DNA of 64,000 nt, from positions 1,252,244 through 1,316,243 of the forward strand of contig PTEX01000060.1 in NCBI GenBank assembly GCA_003342815.1. Direction: 5' to 3'. This DNA comes from Eudromia elegans (taxonomy: Eukaryota > Chordata > Aves > Tinamiformes > Tinamidae). Both the position numbers and the translations under genes were made by a program. The notes under the pieces are model-generated. The model had not been told where the DNA came from. It saw only the letters and a program-made list of their open reading frames with translations, and searched no databases. This document shows, one piece after another, positions 25,490-38,639 of this stretch (the first letter of the stretch is position 1; each line of letters starts with the position of its first letter).

Positions 25490-28126
25490 CTAAGAAAATA
25501 AGCTATTTTCTCACCTTCCATTTTAATTTATCTATTTAAGCTAATATAAATTCCTTTAAATTAATTGTAAAAAGATCAAACATGCAAGTAGTGATAAAAG
25601 AGAAAAGTTAAAAAGCGTATATTATCAGTGCTCAAAATAGAGCTGATCTCTGCATCTCAAAGAACTTAAAGGTAGACTTTACTGGTCTGAGAGATTCAGT
25701 AAGTTCTGTGAAAGTAATCATATGGTTTGAAGTTTTAACCTAACTGAACTTAAGCTTCCAACTCTTGGCCATACCAAGCTTTAAAAATGGATGAAAAAAA
25801 AGAAAAAAAAGATGACAGGGCCCAATATGCAAATTACTTTTTTGAATTAGATTTAAGAACTCCTTTTTTCTTTTTCTTTTTTTTTTTCTTTTAAGCAGAA
25901 CTAACAAAGGTTAAGAAGTGTATGTAGCATTTGATATTCTTTGGCTTCAGCTCTGTCTACTGATGAATGTGTGGAGAAAAAAAGACTGACTTTCAGAGCA
26001 CCTGCAGCTCCCTCTGACTTGATATTTGAAAATCAGTCATCACTTTAATAAGAACCTAGATATGACTATGTGCTTTGCAGGTGTGATCCACACCCTTTTC
26101 ACTTCTATATTAGCTTACTTCTACCCTTCCTCTCTTGAGGAATATTGAGTTTCTGTTTCCCCTTTACTCTCTTTCTCCAGTGTTGGTGATCTCAGCAGTA
26201 CCAAACTTCAAAAAATGTCTCCCTATGGCTATTCAGGCTCACCTTCAAAAAGAGGCAAACTGTTCATCCTTCTGGGCCACTGAACTCTCTATCAATAGAA
26301 TTTTTTTTTGCACAGGTTTTGTCTGACATTATATGTCTGTAGAATTGAATTCAGCTCCAGGATCACACAGGGAAGATAACCCAGAACGCTGCATCTGCTC
26401 TTCCTGTATAGGCAAACACAGTAACCTGGAGGCCAAGACTCAGCAGGTCACGCTTGGTGTGTGACTACTGCTCCTTGTGATGAAATGATTATTCAAATAC
26501 TGAAACAATTTCCAGGCTAGAGAGATGTGATGCATTTTGTGGGAGGAGGTGTTTGCTTTGACTACATGCAGCTTTCAGCTATCATACGGTTTCCTGCAGG
26601 TCCTGCATCAACATCACCCACACCATGTGGCCGTCTTGGACACCCGATAGATTCCTAGACTCCATCAAGGACCTCACACAGAGCATCTCAGAGAAAACGA
26701 ACAGTTGGTATCCTAGCCTTCATCAAGGACCAAGCTCAATACCATGTACAACTTTCTACCCATTTATGTGGTCAACGGTCCTAGGACAGCCACTACACAC
26801 ACAAGGGAGACCACACCAGAGCAGAAAAAAAAATCTACCCCTCTCAGATTCACCTGCATCACCTGCTGGCTCTTAGACCCAAGGAGGAGAAGGCTATGAG
26901 AACTCTGAATAAAGATTTACTTATGGGAAATAGTATTAGCAGGAAAAAAGCTAACACAAAGCCAAGGTTAACTGAAACATATAATTAAACTTCACATTTG
27001 CTTTAATAAAATACAATATTGACTTTGCTCTTTAAAGTAGATTAGGTTGTTGACATTACAGCAGTACAATAAACAAACCACTAAGCCTTTTACTAGCAGA
27101 ACAGAAAATTAAAGCTGGTTATGACAAGCCAAATAAAATGAGTTTATTCAGGACTATATAAATCATCAATAAGAATTCCTAATCATTCGCCTCCAAAAAG
27201 CTAGATTATTTGATCTGTAACAAAACTAGGGCTATGTCAGCAAGTTGGATGCAAATCAAACAACATTCAGACATCTCAAAAATTCTGAAAGTATGTGCCT
27301 GGAATACAAACAAAGGACAGAAATTCAGTGGGGCTGTCTTAGGGCTGTAGAAAAATAAATTAAAGCTGTTTTCTTACATTGAGATGTGGTTATTGAAACA
27401 GGAGTCTTTCATCAGCATGGTATATTACAGCTGAAACATCACCCCCAGCTTTCTAGTCTTATTTTCTAAGCTTATTTTTACAAAGATTTTTCTTTGTTTG
27501 ATGCATGCATTTTATATACAGTACAAAGCTAAGCTGTTCATTTTGATGCTTTATCACATTGTATTACCTTTTAATACAAAGCCACATGGTTGCTGAAAAG
27601 GTCTACTGTAATTTAGGGCTTGCCGGGCACAATAGCGCTCTTTGATGTGTGTATTTTATATACAGAGTCTGATTGTAATGCTTGTGATCAATAAAGATCT
27701 TCACTCAGGCATGCAGTGAATTTGTGATCTATTAATATTTTATTATCTGGTTCCCTAAATCATAGTCCACTCTTGCCTCAATAAAATGCATTTTCTAGAT
27801 TTATTCATATCATATATATAAGGATTAAGAGCAAAATAAAAATAACACTAAGATAGATAATAAGAAGTTTCCAAAACAACTCCAAAAATATAATGCAGAA
27901 ATTCACATGCCGCATGAAACAATTTCTTTACATGTATTTGAATCCAGATTTGGTCCGAGTTATTCATAACATGTGATGAAAGTTGAAGGATTCATCCATT
28001 TGCAAAAGAAGCATCCCTATTTTTTGCTATGAAACAATTTATTTTTAAAGTACACATCTTACATACTTGCTTAAAGCTTTACTTATTTAAGTCTGTTTTT
28101 CAGCATTTGGCAATGGTTTGCTTATT

Positions 28127-28177
28127 TTTATATACAGATATATGGATATAGATATACATAATTTATATATATATACA
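28127..28177. repeat. AT-rich low-complexity tract
   Basis: TATATACAGATATATGGATA-type imperfect AT repeats. Confidence 0.8.
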
Positions 28178-28646
28178 CTAAAAGACATAAAATCTTGAAG
28201 AAAACTAGCTGCCCTAGTGTTCCTTTTGATAAAAGCACAGCTAACCTGAATATGATGGACACATGGAAGAGAAAAAAGCTACAGAGACTTCTGTTGCTTA
28301 ATAACTGCTTTCTATGTGTGTGGCAGAGCTGGCAATTAAGCACATGTATGGCCAAGTGATCTCTTGGCAGTGATACCTGACCAAATATTAAATGAAGAAG
28401 AAATATAAGGCATGGACATAATGTGGAAAATTAAATATATATTTTACCATTTCAACAGGTAGGTGGAGTTGATGACTCAGAAGAGTTCTTTTTATATAAC
28501 TACTTTAAGTAAAAGCTAAGGTAGAATTCATGCGTCTACAGTGATAGTCACCAAGCGACTCTGGTGGCGTGTGGTAAATGAAGAGATGAAAATATTCTGT
28601 CCTCATGGCAAAACAGTAACAGAGACATCTAGGCTTCCTTCATTTA

Positions 28647-28667
28647 CTCCTGGGATAAGCCCAGGAG
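28647..28667. repeat. Short hairpin, 8-bp arms
   Basis: CTCCTGGG, ATAAG, CCCAGGAG. It pairs perfectly with a 5-nt loop. Hairpins this short are expected by chance in 64 kb. Confidence 0.7.
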
Positions 28668-31600
28668 GAGTTAACCATACATAGGGCAAGCTGGAATCCC
28701 AATTTGCTCATTATAATTGTACATTTCATACTCTGTTCCGAATACAATTCCAAGGCTAAGTACAGACTTCTCTGCAGTCCAACCACTGCTTTGTGGCCGT
28801 TAACATCCAGAAGACCTCTGTCTGAAGACTAACTCTGTAACCTTATCTCTAAATATCTGTCTCGAAGGGGCTTAGATTAGAGTTTGGGTGCTCATGTAAA
28901 AGACTGTAAAATCAGTAGAAATTCTCATGTTCAATTTGATATTATCCTGGAAAAAGTTAGTTAAGTGACTTTGCTGAAGCTAATTGCTTAAGTAAATAGA
29001 TTTAGATAAGCCCTATGATTTAGTTTGTGGATTAAATGACAGCTCTACCTCTTGGAAATTATTACTAACATTTTAGCAAATTCCAGATAAAGCGGATTAT
29101 TGAAAAAGAAAAGTCCAGCCTATCCCATTGTGTGTGAAAGATGTTTCTGTTGTTCATTGCTCTTGTTTTTTTAAAATATTGTTGGGTCTAGGATGGACAC
29201 TGGCATCAAAACACATGTCAAAATATGTAGGGTTTTCAACTCTGTGTTACATATTGTTTGGGGCTGATGTTATTACACATCCAGCTGTGTTTGTATTTGG
29301 GAATAATGTTCGAAATCAAGGGTCATCTCTGCAGGCAACTATGCTGGGAAAAATTAACTGGCATAGTAAGCAGAGGATTTGAGTGAAATACCATTCACAG
29401 CTGAAAATGAAAACTACAGACTGGTTTAAGCAGTGAGGCAGAGTGTCATTATCTGAAAATATTTAGTAATGGAACATATGACGAAAGAACTATTTTCCCT
29501 AGTAGATTGATCAGCAATATGTTTATGTTTTAAAATTAAACTATTCTCCCACAATCCCTTTTTAACAAACTCCACCAACAGGATGACCAGTGAGAAAGAA
29601 TTTAAACATAGGATTTCTTTTTCCCCTTAAGCCTCTAGTTCTCTAAGAACATTCCCCAGTGACTTGCACAACACATCGTTGAAAAAAACTAGGAAGGTGC
29701 CATCTCCTCCTTGGTTTAGACTCCAAATATGAAAAGGAAAAGATTTTGGCCCCAAATTCTTAACAGAATTCAATTCCAACTGCTACGTTATATAAGTGTG
29801 TGCATACATCTATATTAGTTTCCTGATTTCAGCAGAGTTCCATGTCCAGTTGGTAGACATTTAGCCAACTCAGATCCATTCAAAAGGACAATCAGTGGGT
29901 ATTTCCACTGTAACCTGCCTGTGACATGTGAGAGTTGGCCCTTCTGGCTGCTCTTTATCACTTTCTCTCTTTCCAACATGGGAAGAAACAAAGTGTCTGC
30001 GAGAGTCCTGACTCCATGCCCTCGTGCCCATCAAGACCAGTTGGATGTTTGGAGGTTATTCACAACAGCCATTGTCCAGCAGCAAACAACTCCTCCAGAG
30101 GTGAGAGGAGGGGAGTCATCTTCTGTGATCAGCTGCTTCCTGAAACCACTGAACAGACACTGCTGAATTTGCAGGCTGTTGTGTATTGTCTGTTTGCAGG
30201 TGCATATATGATGCAGGAGATCACAGGGGTTTTGATTTCTGTGTATTGCAACACAAGTGAAAGTGTGTTTTTATTTTGCAATTATAAAAGGAGGTCACGC
30301 TTTGCAGAGTAAGATAATGACAAAGGAGGCACTATTTGTCTTCACATACCTAGCATGGAAATGACTATGGCTGGTCACACTCAGAGACTGTTTATTTCAG
30401 ATGCCTGTCTCCTGCAGAGAATGTAATTGCTGTTTTTTTAAAAAATGCAAGAAAAAAAGTTACTGAAAGGAAATGAGGGATAATCTAGTACATATAACAA
30501 TCTTTTCTTAGAAAGTTGCAATGACCAATTGAAGAATAGATTTCTATATTTCTTCTGGTTCTCTCCTTTTTTTTTCTTTTGATGCAGTTCATTATAATTG
30601 GAATTTTTCATCTACATATATTTTTCCTATCCGTTTTTGCCTTTGTGGAAAACTTGATCCACATTGCAGTGTGGATGAGAGGCATTTGAAGGAGTTAACC
30701 TAGGCATACATTTACACATTACAGTAAGTAATAGACCCATTTTAAGAATCTGCAGCAGATTATGACAAATGTTATAACAAAAGTGCCTTTTTCTCATTTG
30801 ATTAAAATGAGTTTTGATGTTATATTCAGAAGTAGACCCTTATATGGTAGATATCTACGTTTGCTCATTTGAATCCCATTTCTTTTGACAATGGACTACA
30901 TAGTTCCTTTGTCCATTGTGTCAAAATGTTACATTAAAAAAAAAAAGTCTGTGAATAGTGGCTCTGATCTGTCTGCCCAGCTACTTAAAGTCATTCTTTG
31001 AAACCTAGCAATTCTACTTGAGAATCAGATCAATGGCCAGCTTTTCTAGCCCCAATAATAGGGGTTCTTCAGGTACTTCTGGGAAATGAACATAAAAACC
31101 AAGAAGGTGACAGCTATAAAAGATGAACAAAAAAAATTCTGATCACAGCTTGTCTGAAAGTCACCTTGAAATTTGAAGGTTCATCTTTCTTCACATCCCA
31201 CAGGCTTCTTAATTCATTTAAAAAATTAATAATGTATGTGAATATTATTCCTAGACCTATAAAAAGCCATTTCGGTTCATATTTTACATCCAGCAAACAC
31301 ACAGATTTTGTATCACTATTCATTTATGGGATAATAACATTTCATATGAAAGAGCATGTCTCTAACCATGTCTCTACACTGGCCACATGCTAGCATATAT
31401 CAGTTTGTAAAAACTCTGCAAATAACATATTACTCTTTCTATTTTTTGGTAGATAAGGCTTTATCTGGAAAGATGCTAATCAGTATGATTCCAGCCCAGG
31501 AAATCATTTATCCACAGTCTTAAATCAGTGATTTCTAGCTATTGTTATTGATAGCCTCTTTAAAAAAAATCAGATCTGTGATAAATGCTGTGTAGCATTT

Positions 31601-32051
31601 ATGGTCTCACATTTCTCTGCTTCTGGCTTCACTATTCTTAGGCCCCTTTTACTACCTTGATGATCCTCTTTAGAAGATATCCACAAACTTTCAAAGATGT
31701 TCAGTGCCACAGGCTAAAAAACAGTTTTAAAAGAGATAGATATTCTCCCTTAGACACAATTACATGTTTCAGTTGAACAGCTTTTCTACTGCAAACCATT
31801 TGGAGAGTTTAGTCAATGTCTGTACGGCACCTGACTCAATAAAGTCCTATGGTATCTAGTGTGTATAGGAATTGCCACAATAATGTATGATTTCATGCAT
31901 GTTATTTTATTTGCTTATTTTTATGTTATTAAAGAACAATCTTTGATTCAAGGTTTCACCTTTGTCTTTCATGCCAATATTTGAAAAAGAGTCTAAGCAC
32001 TTAATATAACATTTCTAAAATATTTATGCTACAGAAGAGAGATTTGCAGGG

Positions 32052-32270
32052 TTTATTTTATTTTATTTTATTTTATTTTATTTTATTTTATTTTATTTTA
32101 TTTTATTTTATTTTATTTTATTTTATTTTATTTTATTTTATTTTATNATTTTATTTTATTTTATTTTATTTTATTTTATTTTATTTTATTTTATTTTATT
32201 TTATTTTATTTTATTTTATTTTATTTTATTTTATTTTATTTTTTTATTTTATTTTATTTTATTTTTTAAT
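32052..32270. repeat. (TTTTA)n microsatellite with one N
   Basis: About 219 bp of almost pure TTTTA repeats. At 32147 a single N replaces part of a unit: three positions (t, n, a) stand where five are expected, so the array is out of register there. The far end decays near 32240-32268. The long open frame through this array is a repeat artefact. Confidence 0.98.
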
Positions 32271-35200
32271 TTGAAGTGGCTGGTGGCTATTGTCCATATT
32301 ATTTTTTCTGTTCATGAACAATGTGTTTATTGAATGCATTTATTGCTTGCTAAGGAATAATCTAGAGGCAGTTAATTATAGTTTATTCATTTTAATCAAC
32401 CTTGCTTCCTAAATGCCTAGCTTACAACTCTGAGGTGCATTAAAGAGGTCTCAGCTCCTGCAGTCAGTGCTTCTAGACCTCCGTACTGGGCAGGGAGACC
32501 CCAAGGTTTGGTGGCTACATTAGAAAAAAAAAATCATTTTTATTCTTCTTTCTCTTGCCCAGAGGGAATGTGGTAGGGGGAGGGGAGCGCAGAGAATAAA
32601 ACAGAAGGATGTCTGAAATGTTACTCAGTTTATTCAAAATAAAAACATGAAATGTGGAGATTTGGAAAAGTACTCAGTGCTGGCCTAAAGATTCTTGGCT
32701 CCCACAGAAATGCCTGGTAAATTGTCTGTTGACTTCAGCAACAAATAGTTTTTAAGATACTGACTCTGGCTTTTCTTTGGAATATGATAGAGTTACAGCT
32801 ATTTCAGACTATAGAGAGTCTCCCAAAATCCTGGATTATTCAAAACCATTTTTTGTTATTCAAAAGCCAAAAACCATGGCTAGGTCCCAAAGAAAGAGAA
32901 TTTTGCTTTCTAAATTTAGAGGTGATCGTGCTGTTATTGTTAACTACTGTATGAATATGGAAATAGAGCTCAGGTTTTTGGCTTCATTTTCTTTTTTCCA
33001 AGAGTCTGTATTGTTGTAATTATATGTCTCTTTACAGGCAGTCTTGTTAAACTGTTTCTCTCCGTGTCTATCCTCGTGTTTTTGCCAAGGTGCAGTGCAC
33101 ACAGCTTTCCATGCTGTAAAGCATCTGGTTAAAATGAGTCTATCTTCTTAGACAATTTTTCTGGAGAATGAAACTGCATTTCATAGGGTGATGGTGCCCA
33201 AAGTGGGCAAAAATAAAGCAGTCAATTAAAGCATTTTCCATATAGAACTTCAATGCCGTTCTGTTTACAGATAGCAGGTGAAAAGGTGAAAAAGAATAGG
33301 CTCCATTCCTGACAACATTTGCATTCATAAACGTTTAGATGCAATTGCTAATGTTTGTCAATGCATGTAGTATCTGAGCAATAAAAGCAAAGTACAATTT
33401 GCTAACTTTGATATAATTGATATCATTATACGAATCTCTCTTCACTGTTCAGTGTCTGCCAGATTCACATTAGTTTCAAGGGAAGGAGGAAACCAGTCTT
33501 TAAATTTCTTCATATTTTTGCATGTTTGAAAGATAGAAGTATTGCTAGAAATAAAGAAAAAGCTGAATTTCCCCAATCTGTATTATTACTGATATTCTCT
33601 TGTGAGAAATGAGCATAGTTCACTTGCTTACTTGCAAGGGGGCTGAAATTTCTGCTAAACAAACCTGAACGGCACTTATGGACAAAGACTAGCTTAAAAA
33701 TAAGGAGAAGGATTTCACTGGAACCCCTTTACAGCCAACAGAGTGCTGTGCAAAGGGCAGTTCACTTCGGAAGTTTAAATTTATGTGTTCTGAATTATCT
33801 TCCTAGAAGGTCCCAAGCTTTTCATTATGAGGAGACCAAACATCCTGAGGCTAATGTTAGTATTTTAAAGGTGCTTTGAGCTCTGTGTAGAACAAATTTC
33901 TAATTTCTGTTCGGTGTAGGAAAACATCCTTTTCCATTTGGATTCCTACTCCTGAGCCTGCTGGAGTGAGGTGCCTTCGTCAGTCAACACATCTGACACA
34001 TGGGAGCTGTTGAGATAAATGCAATTTTAGCACTGCTAACCTGTCTTGTGCAGAATAATTTGAGGAAATGAATCCAAAATCTGAAAAATAGTGGTCCCTG
34101 AGGACATCTACCATCATGCTGCATCTTGAGGCAAATAGGCAGGCAGACACCTCACTTGGCATGAAGGCTTCAGCACTTTCAAGGCTACTTTTAAATCAAT
34201 TTAGTACTTAACAGAATCATCAAATTCTTTATGGACTTTTGCTTTCTAAAGCAGAGTCCCAATATAGCTTCACTTGGGCCCTATTTTACATGAATCAACA
34301 ACAACTATCTAATGTGCAACTTTACCCTCCTTCTCCTGGTCCCATCTAAGACGAGATCTTAAAAGTAGAAAGATGTAAGAACTGAAATCTGAAATAATTT
34401 AGGCTTGTATTTTAAAAAAAAGACTTTTTAAAATGCCCGGTTTGTGTACACTTGTAGGCCTAAAGACTTTCTGAAGTGTGACACTTTGAGAACTCTTACG
34501 TCAAATGCCTCAGCTTTTAATTCAAGGATCTGAAATATTGGAAACATTTCTAGATGTAATTTAAAATTTATTCTGGCCAGGGTTTGATTTCAGCTTACGC
34601 CTCTGCTTGACACTATGTCTTCCTATGTCTTTTGAGATATTTCCTGCCTTACAACCCTTGTTGCAAACAGATTGAATTAAGCGTCTCAGTTTCAATAACT
34701 TTCCTTCAAGTAAGGGTCAGTTGAGGGACTTTTGCTGCTCCTAAATGTGTAGGTTCCTTTCGGTTTTATCTCCTGATCTCTGGAAAGATCCCACAGCAAA
34801 AGTGCTTCAAAACAACCCTGGTTTCTGGTTTTGTTCGCATCAACCCAACCATCTTGCACTTTAAAAGTAAAAGAAAATATGGACTGCAGAAGTGCATTTC
34901 TCTCTTTCATATTACAATTGCTAACTTATACAACTTAGCCAATTCTATTTCATGCTCCAGGAGTACCTAAGGTATTAAATCACCCAGAAATCATCCCAGG
35001 GAATTAACCAGGAAGACAAAAATGGTATGTGTTGTCTTGGATGAAATGTTTGGTAGTGATTGAAGCATATGTAGCTGCAGAATACCATAAAATTCCACCA
35101 AGGAAGTTCACTGACATGCTAGAACACTACTGTAGGCACCAAATAGTATTTCTGGTCCTTTCTGATAGCTGTCATTTAAGACTTTTCAAAAATAATAATA

Positions 35201-35879
35201 ATAAAAAAATCACCGTGACAGCATTGGATTAAATGTCTTTCCCAGATTTCCTGCTGAATTTTCTCATATTCTATCTATTCATCTTGTTTAACAATCAGTT
35301 CCCACCATCGTCTGGAACTGTTTTAATTGGACTTTTCTTAAGGACCTGATAGAAATTATTAGAGCCAGGCGATAAATGAACCCATTTGGTGATAATCTGC
35401 TCAGTATCCTGCAAGGTTAGCATTAGAATGATCAATGAACTGTGCACTCAGATTCAATAACTGGCTCTAAAAAAATAAAATTATGGTCCCGTCTACAACT
35501 ATTCATTTATCTTATTAATCTCATTTTTTAAAAAAATAAAAGAAAGAAACTTAGGGGAAGAGTTAGATTTTCAGATACACTGGCTCGATTTCTCCCCCTT
35601 GCTGATGCAAAAAGGAGGAGGGAATCTTCTCTGCTCTTGGAGAGTACAGACCACACCAAGGAATTTTGAAAGCCTCATTTCTTGCCCAGTACTTAGACTC
35701 CAGTTTCCTCCATTAGCAGAAGTCCCTGTTTATCTGATTTTCTCAAAGACAGTCTGATAAACTGACATCACAGCAAGCAGTTCTGGCTATCCTATGTTAG
35801 GACAAAATAAGCACATCACAACTAAAAAAAATCTATAAAAGGGGGATAATATGACTTAAAAGACTAAAAAAATACTATT
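32271..35879. other. Unique noncoding sequence
   Basis: No gene or mobile element recognised. Confidence 0.6.
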
Positions 35880-36250
35880 CTGAAGATGACTAGGGAATTA
35901 TTTTTTGTCACTGTTTTCTAGAATATAGGAAGAGAGCCAAAGAAGCAATGAGAAAATAGGTTCAAACTAAATGTTTTCCTTTTGCTTACAGAGCACAGTC
36001 GAACTCACTGCCAGAGAATATTGTGAAAAACAAAGTAAAAGAGGAAGAAAATGAACAGACAAAATTCTCCTAGGATATATGCTTTTTTTTTTTTTTTTTT
36101 AAAAAAAAAAAGAGCTAAATACAAATTTCTACAGGGAAAAATTAAAAAAAAAGGGCCTGGGGGGAGGATCTAATAGAGCTAATCCCAGCAAAAGGATGCT
36201 GAGCTAGATGAACCCTTGTTCTGACACAGTGCGACTGCTTTATATGTGCA
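35880..36250 (+). mobile_element. Ancient CR1-type relic interrupted by a T/A tract
   Basis: Two parts in the correct order identify this relic. Around 35990-36030, TCGAACTCACTGCCAGAGAATATTGTG resembles the CR1 block reading TGGAACTCCCTGCCACAGGATGTTGTGG. At 36185-36245, GGATGCTGAGCTAGATGAAC then TTGTTCTGACACAGTGCGACTG resembles the 3' terminus of old sauropsid CR1s. Between them is an 18-T plus 11-A tract. The relic is plus-strand and has no coding potential. Confidence 0.6.
36083..36111. repeat. T18-A11 tract
   Basis: Eighteen T directly followed by eleven A, which can fold on itself. It lies inside the CR1 relic at 35880-36250 and is not part of any CR1 end known to me. Confidence 0.9.
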
Positions 36251-37544
36251 TAACACATGAATTTTTTTGTTTCCTCTGCTTACATAAGTCTTCTTTTTAC
36301 AAGGAAGTCACATCACAACTGTCCAGGTGTGGATTGGGAAAAACAGGAGAATTGCTTTAAAATGACTTTGAATATATTTTCTGAGGAGGAAGCATGAGGT
36401 CTTTCTCATAAGCAAACATAAACTTTAGTGACTTGTAGATCAATGCCTTCATCATTTAAAATGTGCATTTGCTTAAAACAAGTATCTACCTTGAAATTTG
36501 CCTCATAAAGTCTTCTTTAGATTTCCCATGCACTGTCATCTTTGAAGTTTTCCAGGCCATCAAAAATTCCAGCAATTTGTTTTGATTTTCTCACAGACTG
36601 CCAGAAATTAGTGAAAATATGTGCAGATATTTAAAGAGAATTTTCTGAGATAGTCAGAGCTGGCTTTCCATGCTGCTTATTTTCCATTTTTTGAGAAGAG
36701 AAGGCTCCTTGCTGGAGAAGTTATTGCTCGCAAGGGACACAAATAGGCTGACAAGGGGGTTACAGAGAATGTGAGTCTGTGGAAAGGAGGTGCTTTAATG
36801 TTTTGCAATTTGAGCTGAAGAGGAGCGGGATCACAATTGAAAGTTCTTCATTTAACCTCAGCCAAGACAGTGCCAAATAAATCAAAGACAGTTAGGACTT
36901 GCACCCAGCGACAGAGTATGTTGTATCTACACAAGCCTGGAGAAAAAAAAACCAGCATTTTTCTGTTGTTTTTAAATATTTGAGCTTCTAATATTATTTA
37001 TAATTATACAGTCAGGGAGTTGATTTATTTTCCCAGTATTAGTGAGCCTAATTAAGCCTCACATTTATTATTAACACAGCATCCTATTTTGCATGGGGGT
37101 TACAACCTCCTGAGGATCTGCTCTGTTGTGCTGCGACACCCGAAGCCTCCAGGCTGGCTAATTACGGAGGCCTGCCTGTGCTCCATTAGGATACTGCCCT
37201 CTTTAATCCCCTCTTGCTTTCACAGGCTGGGCATGGTTTCTTTCCCTAGTATTTGAAGTTCAAATTAAGTCTCATGTTTATCACTAAGACTATCATCTCA
37301 TCAGAGAAACACAAGCCCTCTGAGCAAGATCAGAGAGTGCTCTGCATGGTGGAAGCTATCAAGGGATTCCCCGTAACACAGAAGGGGTCAGGTCAGCAAC
37401 AGCAGAGATGGAGTTAGCTTTATAGTAAACAAATGAAAAGTATACGTGAAAGTAATATCCAAAGGTCACAAAAGAAGTCTGAAACTTAGAGGTGCTCTCA
37501 CCTTTGATAAGAGCACCAAAGAAACTGGGAAGGTCTGAGCCTAA
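36251..37544. other. Unique noncoding sequence
   Basis: No gene recognised. The portion around 37080-37220 is somewhat richer in G and C than its flanks, without an identifiable cause. Confidence 0.55.
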
Positions 37545-37655
37545 GTTTGAGGCACTTTGGGACATGGTGCAGTAGGCAAGGTGATGATGAGTTTACAGTT
37601 GGACTTGATGATCTTGAAGGTCCTTTCCAACCATAAAGATTCTATAATTCTGTAT
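37545..37655 (+). mobile_element. CR1 LINE 3' terminal fragment
   Basis: GAGGCACTTTGGGACATGGT followed by GTTGGACTTGATGATCTTGA, TCCTTTCCAACC and ATTCTATAATTCTG is the classic 3' end of an avian CR1, including the degenerate octamer tail. It is severely 5' truncated to about 110 bp, in plus orientation. Intermediate in decay between the 10 kb copy and the ancient relics. Confidence 0.9.
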
Positions 37656-38639
37656 CTCTAAGCTAAATGATCATGGCTTTGTGGTTTGTGCATCACTGTA
37701 GAAGGGGAAAGGGACACTAGTGTGAACAGCAATGATTATAAAGCTAGCAGGAGAGAATGATTTTCACCTTCTCCTGTTGTACTTGGGAAACTATCACCCT
37801 TTCTCACAACTGTGACTGCTGTCACAGGCTCACCTGAGCCCTAAGGACATGTCTTTGTAGTGTGTACCCACAACCAGAGCTCTTTTGGCAGCCAGACCTT
37901 TATATGTAACCTCTTCTCACATAACAAATCTCATTATGATTTTTAACCAAGACTAATATGAAAAAGGTTAAAAGAAGTGGTGAGCATGAGTTTGTACTGG
38001 TGACCTGAGCTGTCTTGCTGCTTCACCATAGGCTCACTTTATCACCACACATAGATTTATACCAGTGGTTACTTATCCAAATTTTACTGGCTGCTTTTCT
38101 ATCTAGGGTCTTTGTTGTGAATCTTCAACTTGTTCTAATCAAATTCATTCTGCTGCTGACTCTGTATTTGCTCACAGCTCAAGGCTTCAGCTTAAATACA
38201 GTAATGAGACATGACTGCAAAAATAGCACTTTTTTTTGTGAAGAATCTTCTTGCAGGTATCGAGAGTTCTTTTTTTTTTTTCCTCCTGTTTTTAAACAAT
38301 GGGAGTATCATCCTCAGCACCTGCTTGCTTTGCAGTCCGGATTCATTTATCTGTAATGAAACTGGAACAAATGTGAAAAAAAAGTCTTCAGTCTGAATAG
38401 AAAGACAACATGAAATGGGCTGCAGTTGTCTGCTGTCTGGGCTGGCAAAGTCTCAGACAAAGTAATGATGGCACCCAAACTGAATCGCTGGAATTTTCAA
38501 TGTAGATAAGGGACTTAGAAGCAGAGGACAAAGGTAGGGTGACCAGTGAGGCTGTGGAAATGAAAATACCCATGTCGGATGTAGATACAGCACTCTGCTC
38601 AGTCTGTCAGCTCTTAAGGGATTAAATAACCAGCCTCTG
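37656..38639. other. Unique noncoding sequence
   Basis: A 113-codon hydrophobic frame at 38015-38356 shows no domain and runs through a poly-T tract, so it was not called. Confidence 0.55.

Larger units (their letters stand above)
25490..32051. other. Unique AT-rich noncoding sequence
   Basis: If the exon at 25214-25489 is real, this would include its upstream intron. No second exon could be identified. The 125-codon frame at 29935-30312 is compositionally random and overlaps another frame. Confidence 0.55.

Noticed and set aside
26625..26876. 83-codon frame with internal similarity (CATCAAGGACC twice)
   Set aside because: The repeated 11-bp word is isolated, the protein is Pro/Ser-rich without pattern, and no splice sites support it.
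29935..30312. Longest frame in the window, 125 codons, plus strand
   Set aside because: Composition looks random, it overlaps a different frame at 29921-30166, and no family resemblance or splice signals are visible.
38015..38356. 113-codon hydrophobic frame that could suggest a membrane protein
   Set aside because: The hydrophobicity comes from T-rich DNA, and the frame runs through a poly-T tract and overlaps another frame.
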